The translations under genes were made by a program, and so were the position numbers. This document shows positions 13,635-20,825 of a DNA stretch of 21,083 nt, piece by piece; position 1 is the stretch's first letter; the number at the start of each line of letters is the position of its first letter. This DNA is from Candidatus Dormiibacterota bacterium (GTDB taxonomy: Bacteria > Chloroflexota > Dormibacteria > Aeolococcales > Aeolococcaceae), in contig JAFAJR010000038.1 of the NCBI GenBank assembly GCA_019236085.1, forward strand, positions 1 to 21,083, read 5' to 3'. The notes under the pieces are model-generated. The model had not been told where the DNA came from. It worked only from the letters and a program-made list of their open reading frames with translations, and ran no database searches.

Positions 13635-14032
13635 CGGAACAATCGACCCATGTCACCGCACTGGCGGACACCTCGCTCTTCATAGCCTTCGAGCGGCACC
13701 GGTCTCTATCACAGCACCCTCCGGAAAGGGTTTCTGTTTCGATCATCACCCTCGGAGAGTTGCGTCTTGGAGTCCTGGCAGCGACGACTGCGGATGCGCG
13801 GGCGCAGCGGCTCGAGACACTAGCGCGAGTGGAAATGCTCGACCCACTTCCGATAGACCGGCCAGTGGCGCATGCGTGGGCGGCGCTGCGGCTGGCCCTT
13901 CGCGATCAAGCCAGACGCATGCCACTGAATGATTCGTGGATTGCCGCGACCGCGATAGCGCACCGCATTCCGGTCGTGACTCAGGATGACGACTACGACG
14001 GCGTCCCCAACCTAGCGGTGATCCGCGTGTGA
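13631..14032 (+). CDS. vapC: VapC-like PIN-domain ribonuclease toxin
   Basis: A 133-residue PIN-domain toxin, cognate to the upstream antitoxin. The four acidic metal ligands of PIN nucleases are visible: D13 (LADTSLF), E43 (TLGELRLG), D101 (LNDSWIAATA) and D119/D121 near VVTQDDDYDGV. VapC toxins typically cleave tRNA, often initiator tRNA, or rRNA in a Mg2+-dependent way. GTG 13631 overlaps the antitoxin stop. The gene ends 8 nt before the 3' end of a convergent tRNA gene with anticodon CAT. By eye the module is less GC-rich than its surroundings, consistent with horizontal acquisition. The target RNA cannot be told from sequence. Confidence 0.92.
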   Translation: MTEQSTHVTALADTSLFIAFERHRSLSQHPPERVSVSIITLGELRLGVLAATTADARAQRLETLARVEMLDPLPIDRPVAHAWAALRLALRDQARRMPLNDSWIAATAIAHRIPVVTQDDDYDGVPNLAVIRV

Positions 14033-14040
14033 CCGGCTGC

Positions 14041-14117
14041 TGGTGGGCGGGGCTGGATTCGAACCAGCGACCCTGGGGTTATGAGCCCCGTGCTCTGACC
14101 GACTGAGCTACCCGCCC
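14041..14117 (-). tRNA. tRNA-Met (anticodon CAT), CCA encoded
   Basis: The 77-nt cloverleaf folds fully on the minus strand. The acceptor stem is GGGCGGG/CCCGCCC with discriminator A and an encoded CCA. The D arm is GCTC/GAGC. The anticodon loop is CTCATAA on a GGGG/CCCC stem, with a C-A mismatch at pair 27-43. The T arm is GCTGG-TTCGAAT-CCAGC. The first acceptor pair is G-C, so it is not an initiator tRNA, which would have an unpaired 1-72. Anticodon CAT could also mark tRNA-Ile2, read as AUA after lysidine modification; elongator Met is more likely but not proven. Confidence 0.93.
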
Positions 14118-14125
14118 CGGTTGAC

Positions 14126-14131
14126 ACTCTA
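14126..14131 (-). promoter_or_regulatory. Probable -10 box (TAGAGT) of the tRNA gene
   Basis: TAGAGT on the minus strand ends 8 nt before the mature tRNA 5' end, a usual spacing for a stable RNA with a very short leader. No clear -35 is seen. Confidence 0.4.
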
Positions 14132-14211
14132 CTGGCGCTGCCACCGCGGGACGCCGGTCGAGCCGGGAAAACGCCCACCATTGGGGAAATGGCCTCTACG
14201 GAACAACTGAT

Positions 14212-14757
14212 TTGAACACGACGCCGCCTCACCCACGCCCCGACAAGAACACCTACTTCTTGTTGATCGCGCTTGCCGCGCGAACACGGGCCGATTGTCT
14301 CGGGCGCCGCGTCGGCGCCGTCATCACACGGGAAGGTCGCGTACTGAGCACGGGGTACAACGGCACCCCCTTCGGCATGCCCAACTGCTCCGAGGGTGGC
14401 TGCCACCGCTGTTCGCGGCGTGACGACGACCGGCTCCGCGGCGGTGCGTACGACGTCTGCATCTGCGTGCACGCGGAGCAGAATGCTTTGCTCACGGCTG
14501 CGCGGTTCGGACAGCAGACACTCGGCGCGTCACTCACCAGCACCACGCAGCCCTGCTTCGGCTGCTTGAAGGAGATGCTGCAAGCCGGCATCACCGAGGT
14601 GCACTACCTGCATCCCTGGGACCCGGCTGAGGCATACGGCGACCAGGCACTGGTCGCGCAGTACGCGGCGCTGCGAGCGCGGTTCGCCACATTCGCACAG
14701 GTGGGCGACCCCGCGCTGGACACCGCGGACCTCTTCGGCGCGTTCGTCAAGCGCTGA
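14212..14757 (+). CDS. Deoxycytidylate (dCMP) deaminase, ComEB-like
   Basis: A 181-residue zinc-dependent deaminase that converts dCMP to dUMP for dTTP synthesis. The zinc-binding active site is CVHAEQNAL (H87, catalytic E89) with PCFGCLKEM (C115, C118). The family GYNGTPFGMPNCSEGGC segment precedes it, including the extra Cys cluster (C59, C64, C67) that can bind a second metal. TTG 14212 is the only start that keeps the conserved N-terminal helix (TYFLLIALAARTRADCLGRR); a weak GGA is 9 nt upstream. It lies just past the tRNA gene and converges with the DNA ligase gene. No thymidylate synthase gene is nearby. Confidence 0.92.
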   Translation: MNTTPPHPRPDKNTYFLLIALAARTRADCLGRRVGAVITREGRVLSTGYNGTPFGMPNCSEGGCHRCSRRDDDRLRGGAYDVCICVHAEQNALLTAARFGQQTLGASLTSTTQPCFGCLKEMLQAGITEVHYLHPWDPAEAYGDQALVAQYAALRARFATFAQVGDPALDTADLFGAFVKR

Positions 14758-14760
14758 TCA

Positions 14761-16425
14761 TCAGGACCGCGGCGCGCTGTCGATCAGCTGCACACGGTCA
14801 TGGCTACGCGCCCGGGACAGCTCTCGCACGCGATTGAGGGTGTCAATGTCGCCAATAGTCTTGTCATGGCGCCAGCGGGCAATGCGAGGAAAGCGCAACG
14901 CATAGCCTGAGCGATGGCGTGTCGACTCCTGCACCAGGTCGAAAGCCACCTCGAGCACGATCTCGGGCCGCACCGCCCGGTACGGGCCGTGTTCGCTGAC
15001 AGTGGTGTCGAGCAGTATGCGAGTCATCGTCGCGATCTCCTCGTCGGTGAGACCCGAGTACGCCTTGCCGATGGGCACCAGCTCGTCGCTGCCGTCGACG
15101 CGCACCGCGAAGGTGACGTCGCTGAGCACGCCGCGGCGTTTGCCGTGGCCCCATTCGGCGCCGATGACGACGACATCGAGCGTGTCCAGCGGCCGTTTCA
15201 GCTTCAGCCAGCTGAGGCCGCGCCGCCCCGGGGTATACGGTGAATCCGGCCGTTTGAGCATGAGACCCTCGTTGAGGCGCGCACGTGCGTCGTCGAAGCG
15301 ACGGTCAACCTCAGCAGCACCACGCACCGATTCGAGGTGCGCCAGCGCGATGCGTGACGGCAGCGCCAGGCCCTCCAACCGGCGCCGGCGCTCGCGCAAC
15401 GGCGCATCGAGCAGCACCTCCTCGCCCTGCATAAGCAGGTCCCAAGCCACGTAGATCACCGGCGCGGTGCGTTGCACCTCGGTGCTGGGCGCGACACGGC
15501 CGAGCCGCGTCTGCAACACCTGGAACGGCAGCACCCGACCGTCGCCGAAGGCCAGGATCTCGCCGTCGAGCACCACGTCCGCCCCCAGGTCGGTGGCGTC
15601 CGTGACCACCTCCGGGAACTGCCCGGTGACGGTGCGCAGGTCGCGGCTGTACAGCTCCACCCGGTCTCCGCGGCGGTGGAGCTGACACCTGATACCGTCA
15701 TATTTGTCCTCAACCCAGACGTCGTCTCCCATGCGCGCCACCGCCTCGTCCGCGTCGGCCACCGGAGTGGCCAGCATGAACCGCAGCGGCACGAACCACA
15801 CCGGCGCTGCGTCGCCGAGTCGGTGCTGCGCCGCCAGCGCCGCCACGGCGCCCGCATCGCCCACCAGCATCATCGCCCGTGACACGTCCGCCGTCGTAGC
15901 GTCGAATGCACGGGCGATGGCCTCCTCCACCAGACCCTCGCGCAGTCCGATGCGCATCTCGCCGCTCACCAGCTTGCCGATGTACCGGGCGGCAGCCGGG
16001 CTCGACCGGCCGAGGAGGTCGCGCATCGCTATCGCCTTGGCTCGGCTTCCCGATGTCGCCGCCAGCGTGGCGAACTCCGCGTCGAGCTCATGCAGCGTGA
16101 GCGCTACGCCACCCTGGTGCTCAGCGGTTTCCAGCACCTCGCGCACCACATCCCCGAGGTCGGCGTGGCGTCGCCAGCTGCGCCGCAGAGCGTCGTCGTC
16201 GATGCCGCCCAGCTCGAGGAGCGCTGTGCGGAACGCGGCGCCGCCGACATTGAGTGTCCTCGCGTCGCCCGCGGGGAAAACGCCGCCGGCGAAGTACCGC
16301 GCACCCAGCTCGACGTCGGCCGTCGGGAGTGAGCGGAGGAAGGCCGCCAGCAGCTCGACCTTTGCCAGCTTCGACCGCGTGGCGGCGACGGCGTCGGCGG
16401 TGGCGGCGAGGTCGTCGACATTCAT
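14761..16425 (-). CDS. ATP-dependent DNA ligase (LigB/archaeal type)
   Basis: A 554-residue ATP-dependent ligase with three parts: an N-terminal DNA-binding domain (residues 1-210), the nucleotidyltransferase domain and an OB fold. The lysine that becomes adenylated is K241 in VEDKYDGIRCQLH (motif I). DGEILAF (from 287) is motif III, NEGLMLKRPDSPYTPGRRG is motif IV and WLKLKRPLDTLDVVVIGAEWGHGKR is motif V with the start of the OB fold. Bacteria rely on an NAD-dependent ligase for replication, so this enzyme is probably for repair. ATG 16425 (or GTG 16428, which has AGGAAGA at 7 nt) fits homologues, which begin right at this LAATADAVAATRSKLAK region; TTG 16446 is less likely. It diverges from the acidic ORF at 16531. 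Confidence 0.93.
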   Translation of the reverse strand: MNVDDLAATADAVAATRSKLAKVELLAAFLRSLPTADVELGARYFAGGVFPAGDARTLNVGGAAFRTALLELGGIDDDALRRSWRRHADLGDVVREVLETAEHQGGVALTLHELDAEFATLAATSGSRAKAIAMRDLLGRSSPAAARYIGKLVSGEMRIGLREGLVEEAIARAFDATTADVSRAMMLVGDAGAVAALAAQHRLGDAAPVWFVPLRFMLATPVADADEAVARMGDDVWVEDKYDGIRCQLHRRGDRVELYSRDLRTVTGQFPEVVTDATDLGADVVLDGEILAFGDGRVLPFQVLQTRLGRVAPSTEVQRTAPVIYVAWDLLMQGEEVLLDAPLRERRRRLEGLALPSRIALAHLESVRGAAEVDRRFDDARARLNEGLMLKRPDSPYTPGRRGLSWLKLKRPLDTLDVVVIGAEWGHGKRRGVLSDVTFAVRVDGSDELVPIGKAYSGLTDEEIATMTRILLDTTVSEHGPYRAVRPEIVLEVAFDLVQESTRHRSGYALRFPRIARWRHDKTIGDIDTLNRVRELSRARSHDRVQLIDSAPRS

Positions 16426-16477
16426 CACGCCACGATCTTCCTGCAACGCAACACCGCTTCTTAATGGATCGATGCCG

Positions 16478-16483
16478 TATAAC
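16478..16483 (+). promoter_or_regulatory. Possible -10 box (TATAAC) for the acidic ORF / HD gene
   Basis: TATAAC lies 48 nt before ATG 16531 in an 84-105-nt divergent region. No good -35 is visible. The small hairpin GCCC/GGGC follows at about 16492-16506, before the ribosome binding site. Confidence 0.3.
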
Positions 16484-16530
16484 GCTCGCCAAGCCCTTTC
16501 TTCGGGCAGAACCAGCGAAAGGAGGACCCC

Positions 16531-16623
16531 ATGACGGACATTCGTGGCTACCGGCCGCCCTCCCAGGACGAGGACGAAGAAGAGGAAGAGGGCGAGGGCG
16601 AGGGCGAGGACGAGGAGGCCTGA
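16531..16623 (+). CDS. 30-residue highly acidic ORF, leader or N-terminal part of the HD protein
   Basis: ATG 16531 has the best ribosome binding site in the window, AAAGGAGG (16518-16525) with a 5-nt spacer. The peptide has 15 acidic and 2 basic residues; residues 13-29 (DEDEEEEEGEGEGEDEE) are almost entirely Asp/Glu/Gly. It ends at TGA 16621. Three readings are possible. It may be a free microprotein coupled to the HD gene. It may be the true N-terminus of the HD protein, joined by +1 frameshifting at or before the TGA. It may also be a broken N-terminus from a natural or assembly frameshift in the purine-rich repeat tract. A +1 shift at GCC-TGA-C leads exactly into the HD frame (from 16622). 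I recognise no family. Confidence 0.6.
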   Translation: MTDIRGYRPPSQDEDEEEEEGEGEGEDEEA

Positions 16624-17977
16624 CCCCGCCTCGCGCTTCAGCGAGGTAAACCTGATCGCCGACCCGCTCTACGGTTACATCGAGATCACAAAGGGGCGGA
16701 GCGGCGAGAACAGCGAAAGCCGGCTGTTGGATTCGCCGTGGCTGCAGCGGCTGCGGCGGATCCATCAGCTGCAATCAGCCTGGTGGGTGTTTCCCACCGC
16801 CGAGCACTCGCGCTTCGTGCACCTGCTCGGCGCGATGCACCTGGCGAGCATGTTCGCCCGCCGCCTCGATGCGTCGCTGCGCGACGCGTTCCCGGACGCG
16901 CCGTCGCCGGCTTTGGTCGAAGAGACGCTGCGGCTCGCGGGCCTGTTGCACGACGTCGGCCACGGGCCGTTCGGTCATTTCTTCGACCAGGAGGTGTTGT
17001 CACGCTGGCAGCTGGACCACGAGCTCGTCGGCCGGCGCCTGGTCACCCACGAGCTTGCAGACCAGATCGCGTCGCTGCGCGCCAGCCCCAGCGGCGACTT
17101 CGACAGCGGCGAGCACGTTGACCCCATGTGGGTCGCGTGGATCATGGCCGACCCCGACATCGCGGGATACACGCCGCCCGCGTGGCTTCGCGCGCTGAAG
17201 CCGGTGCTCTGCGGGCCCGCCACCGTGGACAACCTCGACTACGTGCCCCGCGACGCCTACATGTGCGGCATCAGCCTCGGTCCCGTCGAGGTGCGCCGCA
17301 TCATCCACTACACCTTCGTGGACGGCGACACAGTGGTGCTGCACGCGCATGCGGTGGCAGCGCTCGAGATGTTCCTCGCCTCGCGCCTCTACATGTATCT
17401 CAACGTGTACCACCACCGCACAGGGAGGCGATTCGACCTCTCGCTGCGCGAGGTGTTCTCGCAGACCATCGACCTGCTGCTCCCGGGCAACCCGCTGAAC
17501 CACATGAGTTCGTACCTGCAGCTCAATGATTGGTCGGTGCTGGAGACGGTGCAGCGTTGGCAGCACGAGCCCGCAGGAACCGAACAGCGGCGGCTTGGCG
17601 ATGCCTGGGCGCGCATCACAGCTCGCGACCTGCGCTGGCGTCTGGCGTATGAAACGGTGCTGCGCCGCGGCAGCGATGTCGACGCCATCCGCGACCGCGT
17701 GGTCGCATCGGTCGACACCGAGCTGCACGGTGATGTCGAGGTGGACGTTGCGACAACCCGGGTGGCGCCGCACAACCCCATGACCGAGAACGGCATGGTG
17801 AACGTCTTCGACCCGCTGACCCACACCGTGGAACACGCGCGGACGGCTGCAGTCATCGAACGGCTGCCCCAGTTCAACCAGGTGGTCCGAGTCTTCACGT
17901 CTCGTGAGGATTTGCTGAGAACGGTGCACGACGCGGCGGCTACAGCCCTCGACAGCGAGCGCATCACCGAACGCTGA
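16544..17977 (+). CDS. HD-domain phosphohydrolase (COG1078/SAMHD1-like dNTPase family), start uncertain
   Basis: The conserved protein begins at LIADPLYGYIEITKG (codons from 16652) and continues with the family landmarks: LLDSPWLQRLRRIHQLQSA, HSRFVHLLGAMHLAS (first metal His), LRLAGLLHDVGHGPFGHFFD (HD motif) and VDNLDYVPRDAYMCGI (the last metal Asp and substrate loop). Members hydrolyse nucleotides, some as dNTP triphosphohydrolases. The first available start codon in frame is GTG 16544. It has no ribosome binding site, lies inside the acidic ORF and would add a very basic leader (RTRTKKRKRARARARTRRP, the same DNA read in another frame). Homologues normally begin near the ADPLYG motif. A CTG at 16652 has GAGG 5 nt upstream, and a +1 frameshift from the acidic ORF is another route. 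The family is sure; the start is not. Confidence 0.88.
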   Translation: MATGRPPRTRTKKRKRARARARTRRPDPASRFSEVNLIADPLYGYIEITKGRSGENSESRLLDSPWLQRLRRIHQLQSAWWVFPTAEHSRFVHLLGAMHLASMFARRLDASLRDAFPDAPSPALVEETLRLAGLLHDVGHGPFGHFFDQEVLSRWQLDHELVGRRLVTHELADQIASLRASPSGDFDSGEHVDPMWVAWIMADPDIAGYTPPAWLRALKPVLCGPATVDNLDYVPRDAYMCGISLGPVEVRRIIHYTFVDGDTVVLHAHAVAALEMFLASRLYMYLNVYHHRTGRRFDLSLREVFSQTIDLLLPGNPLNHMSSYLQLNDWSVLETVQRWQHEPAGTEQRRLGDAWARITARDLRWRLAYETVLRRGSDVDAIRDRVVASVDTELHGDVEVDVATTRVAPHNPMTENGMVNVFDPLTHTVEHARTAAVIERLPQFNQVVRVFTSREDLLRTVHDAAATALDSERITER

Positions 17978-17993
17978 ACCCCTGTTCGGGGTT
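17977..17993 (+). terminator. Hairpin after the HD gene, overlapping the next promoter
   Basis: AACCCC-TGTTC-GGGGTT is a perfect 6-bp stem with a 5-nt loop that starts at the last base of the HD stop codon. No T tract follows, so it is at best a weak terminator. Its right arm shares two bases with the TTGACA box of the next gene. Confidence 0.4.
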
Positions 17994-18022
17994 GACAGCC
18001 AGCGCACCAAATGTTTCAGAAT
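17992..18022 (+). promoter_or_regulatory. Promoter of the secreted DUF5666-like gene
   Basis: A perfect -35, TTGACA (17992-17997), is followed after 19 nt by CAGAAT (18017-18022), a fair -10. This leaves a leader of about 45 nt before the TTG start. The long spacer lowers confidence. Confidence 0.5.
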
Positions 18023-18072
18023 GCGTCGCAAGGGATGGATCGGATCCGCATCACATCTCGGAGGAAGGACTT

Positions 18073-19164
18073 TTGCACAGGACTCAGTTTAAGAACGCGC
18101 CTGGTCTTAAGACTTTCGCAACTGGCGGCCTGCTAGCGCTCGCCGCAGCGGGCATCCTCGGCGTCACCATCGCCCACGCATTCAACGGCGCCACACGCCT
18201 TGAGCGGGACGATCAGCAGAGCCGTGTGGTGATCGGTACTGTGCAGAGCACCGGCACACAGACCTTCACAGTGCTGGCCAAGAACGGCACGCTGTACACG
18301 GTCAATACCACCACATTGACGGTGTATCGCGAGACCGGTGACCCGTCGCCGATCAGCGGTGTCGCCGGTGGTGAACGAGTAGCGGTGTGGTCTGCCAAGA
18401 CCGGCGCCGACGAGGACTCGACCAACCCCGCACCCACAACGCTCACGGCGACCAACGTTGTGGTGCTCCTCGCGGGTGATGCCGGATGGGTTTCGTCGGT
18501 GAACGGAAGCACTGTCACGCTGCTGCAGTGGTTCCATTGGTTCCACAGCGCGCCGGTGTTCGACACGACGAGCAGCACACTGTACTTCCAGGACGGACAG
18601 CCGGCGACCGCATCGGCCGTGACGCCGAACGAGTTCGTTGCGGCATTCGGCACGCGTGCCGGCGGCGGCACCCTGACGGCTCAGTTCGTCAATGTCTTCA
18701 CCAAGGACAAGGACGGCGACAAGGACAAGAACGCGCAGACGCCGATCACGCCGCTGACCTTCCGCGCCCCTGCGGCTCAGACGGCGGCGACGTCGACGGG
18801 ATCGACAGTCGTCACCGGCGTCGTGCAGTCCGTGAGCGGTGACACGATCATCGTCAAGACCAAGGACGGCGGTACCGAGACGGTCCTGACCACGGCCGCC
18901 ACCGTCTTCAACGTCGGCTGCGACCGGTCCGGCAGCTCGCAACCCACCACCATCGCGCAGGTGCAGCCCCGCGAGTTCATCAAGGCTGCCGGGACGTCGA
19001 CATCGGCCGGGACGCTTACAGCGACCACCGTCGACATAAGCGGCGGCCGGAACGGCTGGCAGTGGAACGGCGGCGGGTGGAATGACCCTGACCGCAACCA
19101 CAACGGTGGGGGCGGCTCGGGCGGTGGCGGTGGCTGGGGCGGCCCAGGCCCCGGCCGGCACTGA
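18073..19164 (+). CDS. Secreted protein with repeated DUF5666-like domains and Gly-rich tail
   Basis: About 363 residues. I chose TTG 18073 because GGAGG (18060-18064) lies 8 nt upstream and a signal peptide follows at once: a basic start, then FATGGLLALAAAGILGVTIAHA, with a likely cut after AHA. The mature part holds three beta-rich repeats that begin with a G-x-V-x-S pattern: GTVQSTGTQTFTVLAKNG, GWVSSVNGSTVTLLQW and GVVQSVSGDTIIVKTKDGG. Each ends in a segment like LTATNVVVL or LTATTVDIS, typical of DUF5666. There is a lysine/aspartate-rich linker (KDKDGDKDKN), one cysteine and a Gly/Trp/Asn-rich tail (GGWNDPDRNHNGGGG). Function is unknown; it is probably an envelope or extracellular protein. 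No sortase signal or second membrane anchor is seen. Confidence 0.85.
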   Translation: MHRTQFKNAPGLKTFATGGLLALAAAGILGVTIAHAFNGATRLERDDQQSRVVIGTVQSTGTQTFTVLAKNGTLYTVNTTTLTVYRETGDPSPISGVAGGERVAVWSAKTGADEDSTNPAPTTLTATNVVVLLAGDAGWVSSVNGSTVTLLQWFHWFHSAPVFDTTSSTLYFQDGQPATASAVTPNEFVAAFGTRAGGGTLTAQFVNVFTKDKDGDKDKNAQTPITPLTFRAPAAQTAATSTGSTVVTGVVQSVSGDTIIVKTKDGGTETVLTTAATVFNVGCDRSGSSQPTTIAQVQPREFIKAAGTSTSAGTLTATTVDISGGRNGWQWNGGGWNDPDRNHNGGGGSGGGGGWGGPGPGRH

Positions 19165-19168
19165 ACGC

Positions 19169-19660
19169 CTAGCGATCCAGCATCTGGAGCAGCGCCGACA
19201 CCGCCTCATCGGCGGTGCCGGCGCTCGCCGGAGCCTCGGGCATCGCAGCGTGCTCAGGCGGTGACAACCGCCACGAATGCAGCAACACCACCGGCTTGCC
19301 GGTGCGCATGGCGAACGCGATCTCTGTGAGCGTTCCCCATCCGCCACCCACGGCGATGACGCCGTCGGCCGCACGGACGATCAGCGCATTGCGCATCTCA
19401 CCGAGTCCTGTCGGCAGGGCGACAGTCAGTCCGGGCGTTGCATCAGCTGCATCGCCTCCGGGCAGCAAGCCGATGCATGTGCCTCCCGCCTCCGCGACTC
19501 CCTGAGCAGTCGCGGCCATCACGCCGCCCAGTCCACCATTGACAACGGTGACGCCATGCTGTGCGAGCAGCGTGCCGACGCGGCGTGCGTCGCGTTCCTC
19601 GGTCTCGTCAGGCGTGGAGGTGCCGCACACTGCGACGATGCGCGATCGCGCCTGCGCCAC
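19169..19660 (-). CDS. TIGR00725/LOG-like (SLOG superfamily) protein
   Basis: A 163-residue Rossmann-like protein of the SLOG superfamily, related to lysine decarboxylase-like/LOG proteins. Visible motifs are VAVCGTSTPD (residues 9-18), VVNGGLGGVMAATAQG (39-54), LPTGLGEMRNALIVRAADG (82-100, with the conserved RN pair) and the phosphate-binding AVGGGWGTLTEIAFA (103-117). The family is close to LOG cytokinin-type phosphoribohydrolases, but the canonical LOG motif PGGxGTxxE is replaced here by GGGWGTLTE, as in TIGR00725, whose substrate is unknown. It starts at GTG 19660, 8 nt after the Mrp stop, so the two genes probably share one transcript. Confidence 0.9.
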   Translation of the reverse strand: MAQARSRIVAVCGTSTPDETEERDARRVGTLLAQHGVTVVNGGLGGVMAATAQGVAEAGGTCIGLLPGGDAADATPGLTVALPTGLGEMRNALIVRAADGVIAVGGGWGTLTEIAFAMRTGKPVVLLHSWRLSPPEHAAMPEAPASAGTADEAVSALLQMLDR

Positions 19661-19668
19661 CGGCGTCG

Positions 19669-20775
19669 TTAGCGCGCCAGGGGAATGCGCGGTCCCGGCA
19701 TCACCGGCCCCGCGGTGGCGGCAAAGTTGCTCTTGCTCACCTCGGCGGCGATGTGCGATGCCACCTCGCTGAAGACGCGGCCGACTGCGCTCTGCGGCGC
19801 CACCGACATGAGCGGTGCCCCCTCGCCGTCGCCCACCCTGATGCGCGGGTCCAGCGGGACGGCGCCGAGGAACGGAACGCCGTAGCGCTCCGCCAGGATG
19901 CGGCCACCGCCGCTGCCGAAGATGTCGGTGCGCTCCTCGCAGTGCGGGCAGATGAAGCCACTCATGTTCTCCACCACACCGAGCACTGGAACGTTCAGCT
20001 TGCGGAACATCTCGATGCCGCGCGACACGTCGGCGATCGACACATCCTGCGGCGTGGTGCAGATCACAGCGCCGGTCATGGGCATGCTCTGCGCCAGGCT
20101 CAGTTGCACATCACCGGTTCCCGGGGGCAGGTCGAGCACGAGGTAATCCAGCTCACCCCACTCCACCTCGTACAGGAATTCACGCAGCGCCTTGGCCAGC
20201 ATGGGACCGCGCCAGATCACCGGCTCGCCCGGCTTGAGGATGGTGCCGAAGGACACGACCTTCAAGCCATGCGATTGCAGCGGCTCCATCCTGCCGGTGT
20301 CGGCATTCGCGCGGGGATGCTCTGTGAGGTTGAGCATGATCGGCACGTTGGGGCCGTAAACATCTGCATCCAGCAGCCCGACGCGCGCCCCCGTCTGATG
20401 CAGCGCGATCGCCACGTTCACGCTGACAGTCGTCTTGCCCACGCCGCCCTTCCCTGCACTGATGGCGACGGCGTTGCGCACCCCAGGAATCTCCTGGCGT
20501 CCTGGCAAGCCGTGCGTTGACGTGACGTTTGCGTCCCAGCTGACACGAACACTGCTGACGCCGGGGACAGTGCCGATCACCGCCGCGTCGAGGTCCTGCT
20601 GGATGCGGTCTTTCAGCGGACACGCCGGTGTGGTGAGCACCACGCGAACGGTCGCAGTGTCACCCTCGATGCCGATGTCGCGCAGCATGCCCAGCTGCAG
20701 CATCGGACGCCGCAACTCGGGGTCGATGACCGTGCTGAGCGCGCGCTCCAGCGCTTCCAGCGCAGTGCCGCTCAT
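19669..20775 (-). CDS. mrp: Mrp/NBP35-family Fe-S cluster carrier ATPase
   Basis: A 368-residue P-loop ATPase (ApbC/Mrp) that carries or transfers Fe-S clusters. The N-terminal MIP18/DUF59 domain spans residues 1-80 (VIDPELRRPMLQLGML, then TTPACPLKDRI). The ATPase domain has the deviant Walker A GKGGVGKTT (108-116), switch region DADVYGPNVP (137-145), LDLPPGTGD (214-222) and the cluster-binding CPHC (C276, C279). ATG 20775 has TATACT (minus, 20784-20789) 8 nt upstream and no Shine-Dalgarno, so it is probably leaderless. It is divergent from the FAD-oxidase gene, with promoter elements only about 25 bp apart, and is followed by the TIGR00725 gene. Confidence 0.96.
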   Translation of the reverse strand: MSGTALEALERALSTVIDPELRRPMLQLGMLRDIGIEGDTATVRVVLTTPACPLKDRIQQDLDAAVIGTVPGVSSVRVSWDANVTSTHGLPGRQEIPGVRNAVAISAGKGGVGKTTVSVNVAIALHQTGARVGLLDADVYGPNVPIMLNLTEHPRANADTGRMEPLQSHGLKVVSFGTILKPGEPVIWRGPMLAKALREFLYEVEWGELDYLVLDLPPGTGDVQLSLAQSMPMTGAVICTTPQDVSIADVSRGIEMFRKLNVPVLGVVENMSGFICPHCEERTDIFGSGGGRILAERYGVPFLGAVPLDPRIRVGDGEGAPLMSVAPQSAVGRVFSEVASHIAAEVSKSNFAATAGPVMPGPRIPLAR

Positions 20776-20783
20776 TCATTTCG

Positions 20784-20817
20784 AGTATAACGAGGCGCTT
20801 CGCAGGGCCCGTAGAAT
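20784..20817. promoter_or_regulatory. Compact divergent promoter region (mrp / FAD-oxidase)
   Basis: TATACT on the minus strand (20784-20789) ends 8 nt before the mrp ATG. TAGAAT on the plus strand (20812-20817) ends 8 nt before the oxidase ATG at 20826. With only 50 nt between the two start codons the promoters must overlap and may compete. No -35 is obvious for either. Confidence 0.5.
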
Positions 20818-20825
20818 GCGGCCGC

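Noticed and set aside
13290..14117. Integrative element with att duplication at the tRNA
   Set aside because: No second copy of the tRNA 3' end, integrase or other mobile gene was found on the far side of the toxin-antitoxin module.
14041..14117. Initiator tRNA-fMet
   Set aside because: The acceptor stem is fully paired at 1-72 (G-C), whereas bacterial initiators have a mismatch there.
16597..16618. GAGGGC hexamer repeats as a regulatory or repeat element in their own right
   Set aside because: They are explained as the Glu-Gly codons of the acidic ORF; only about three units are present.
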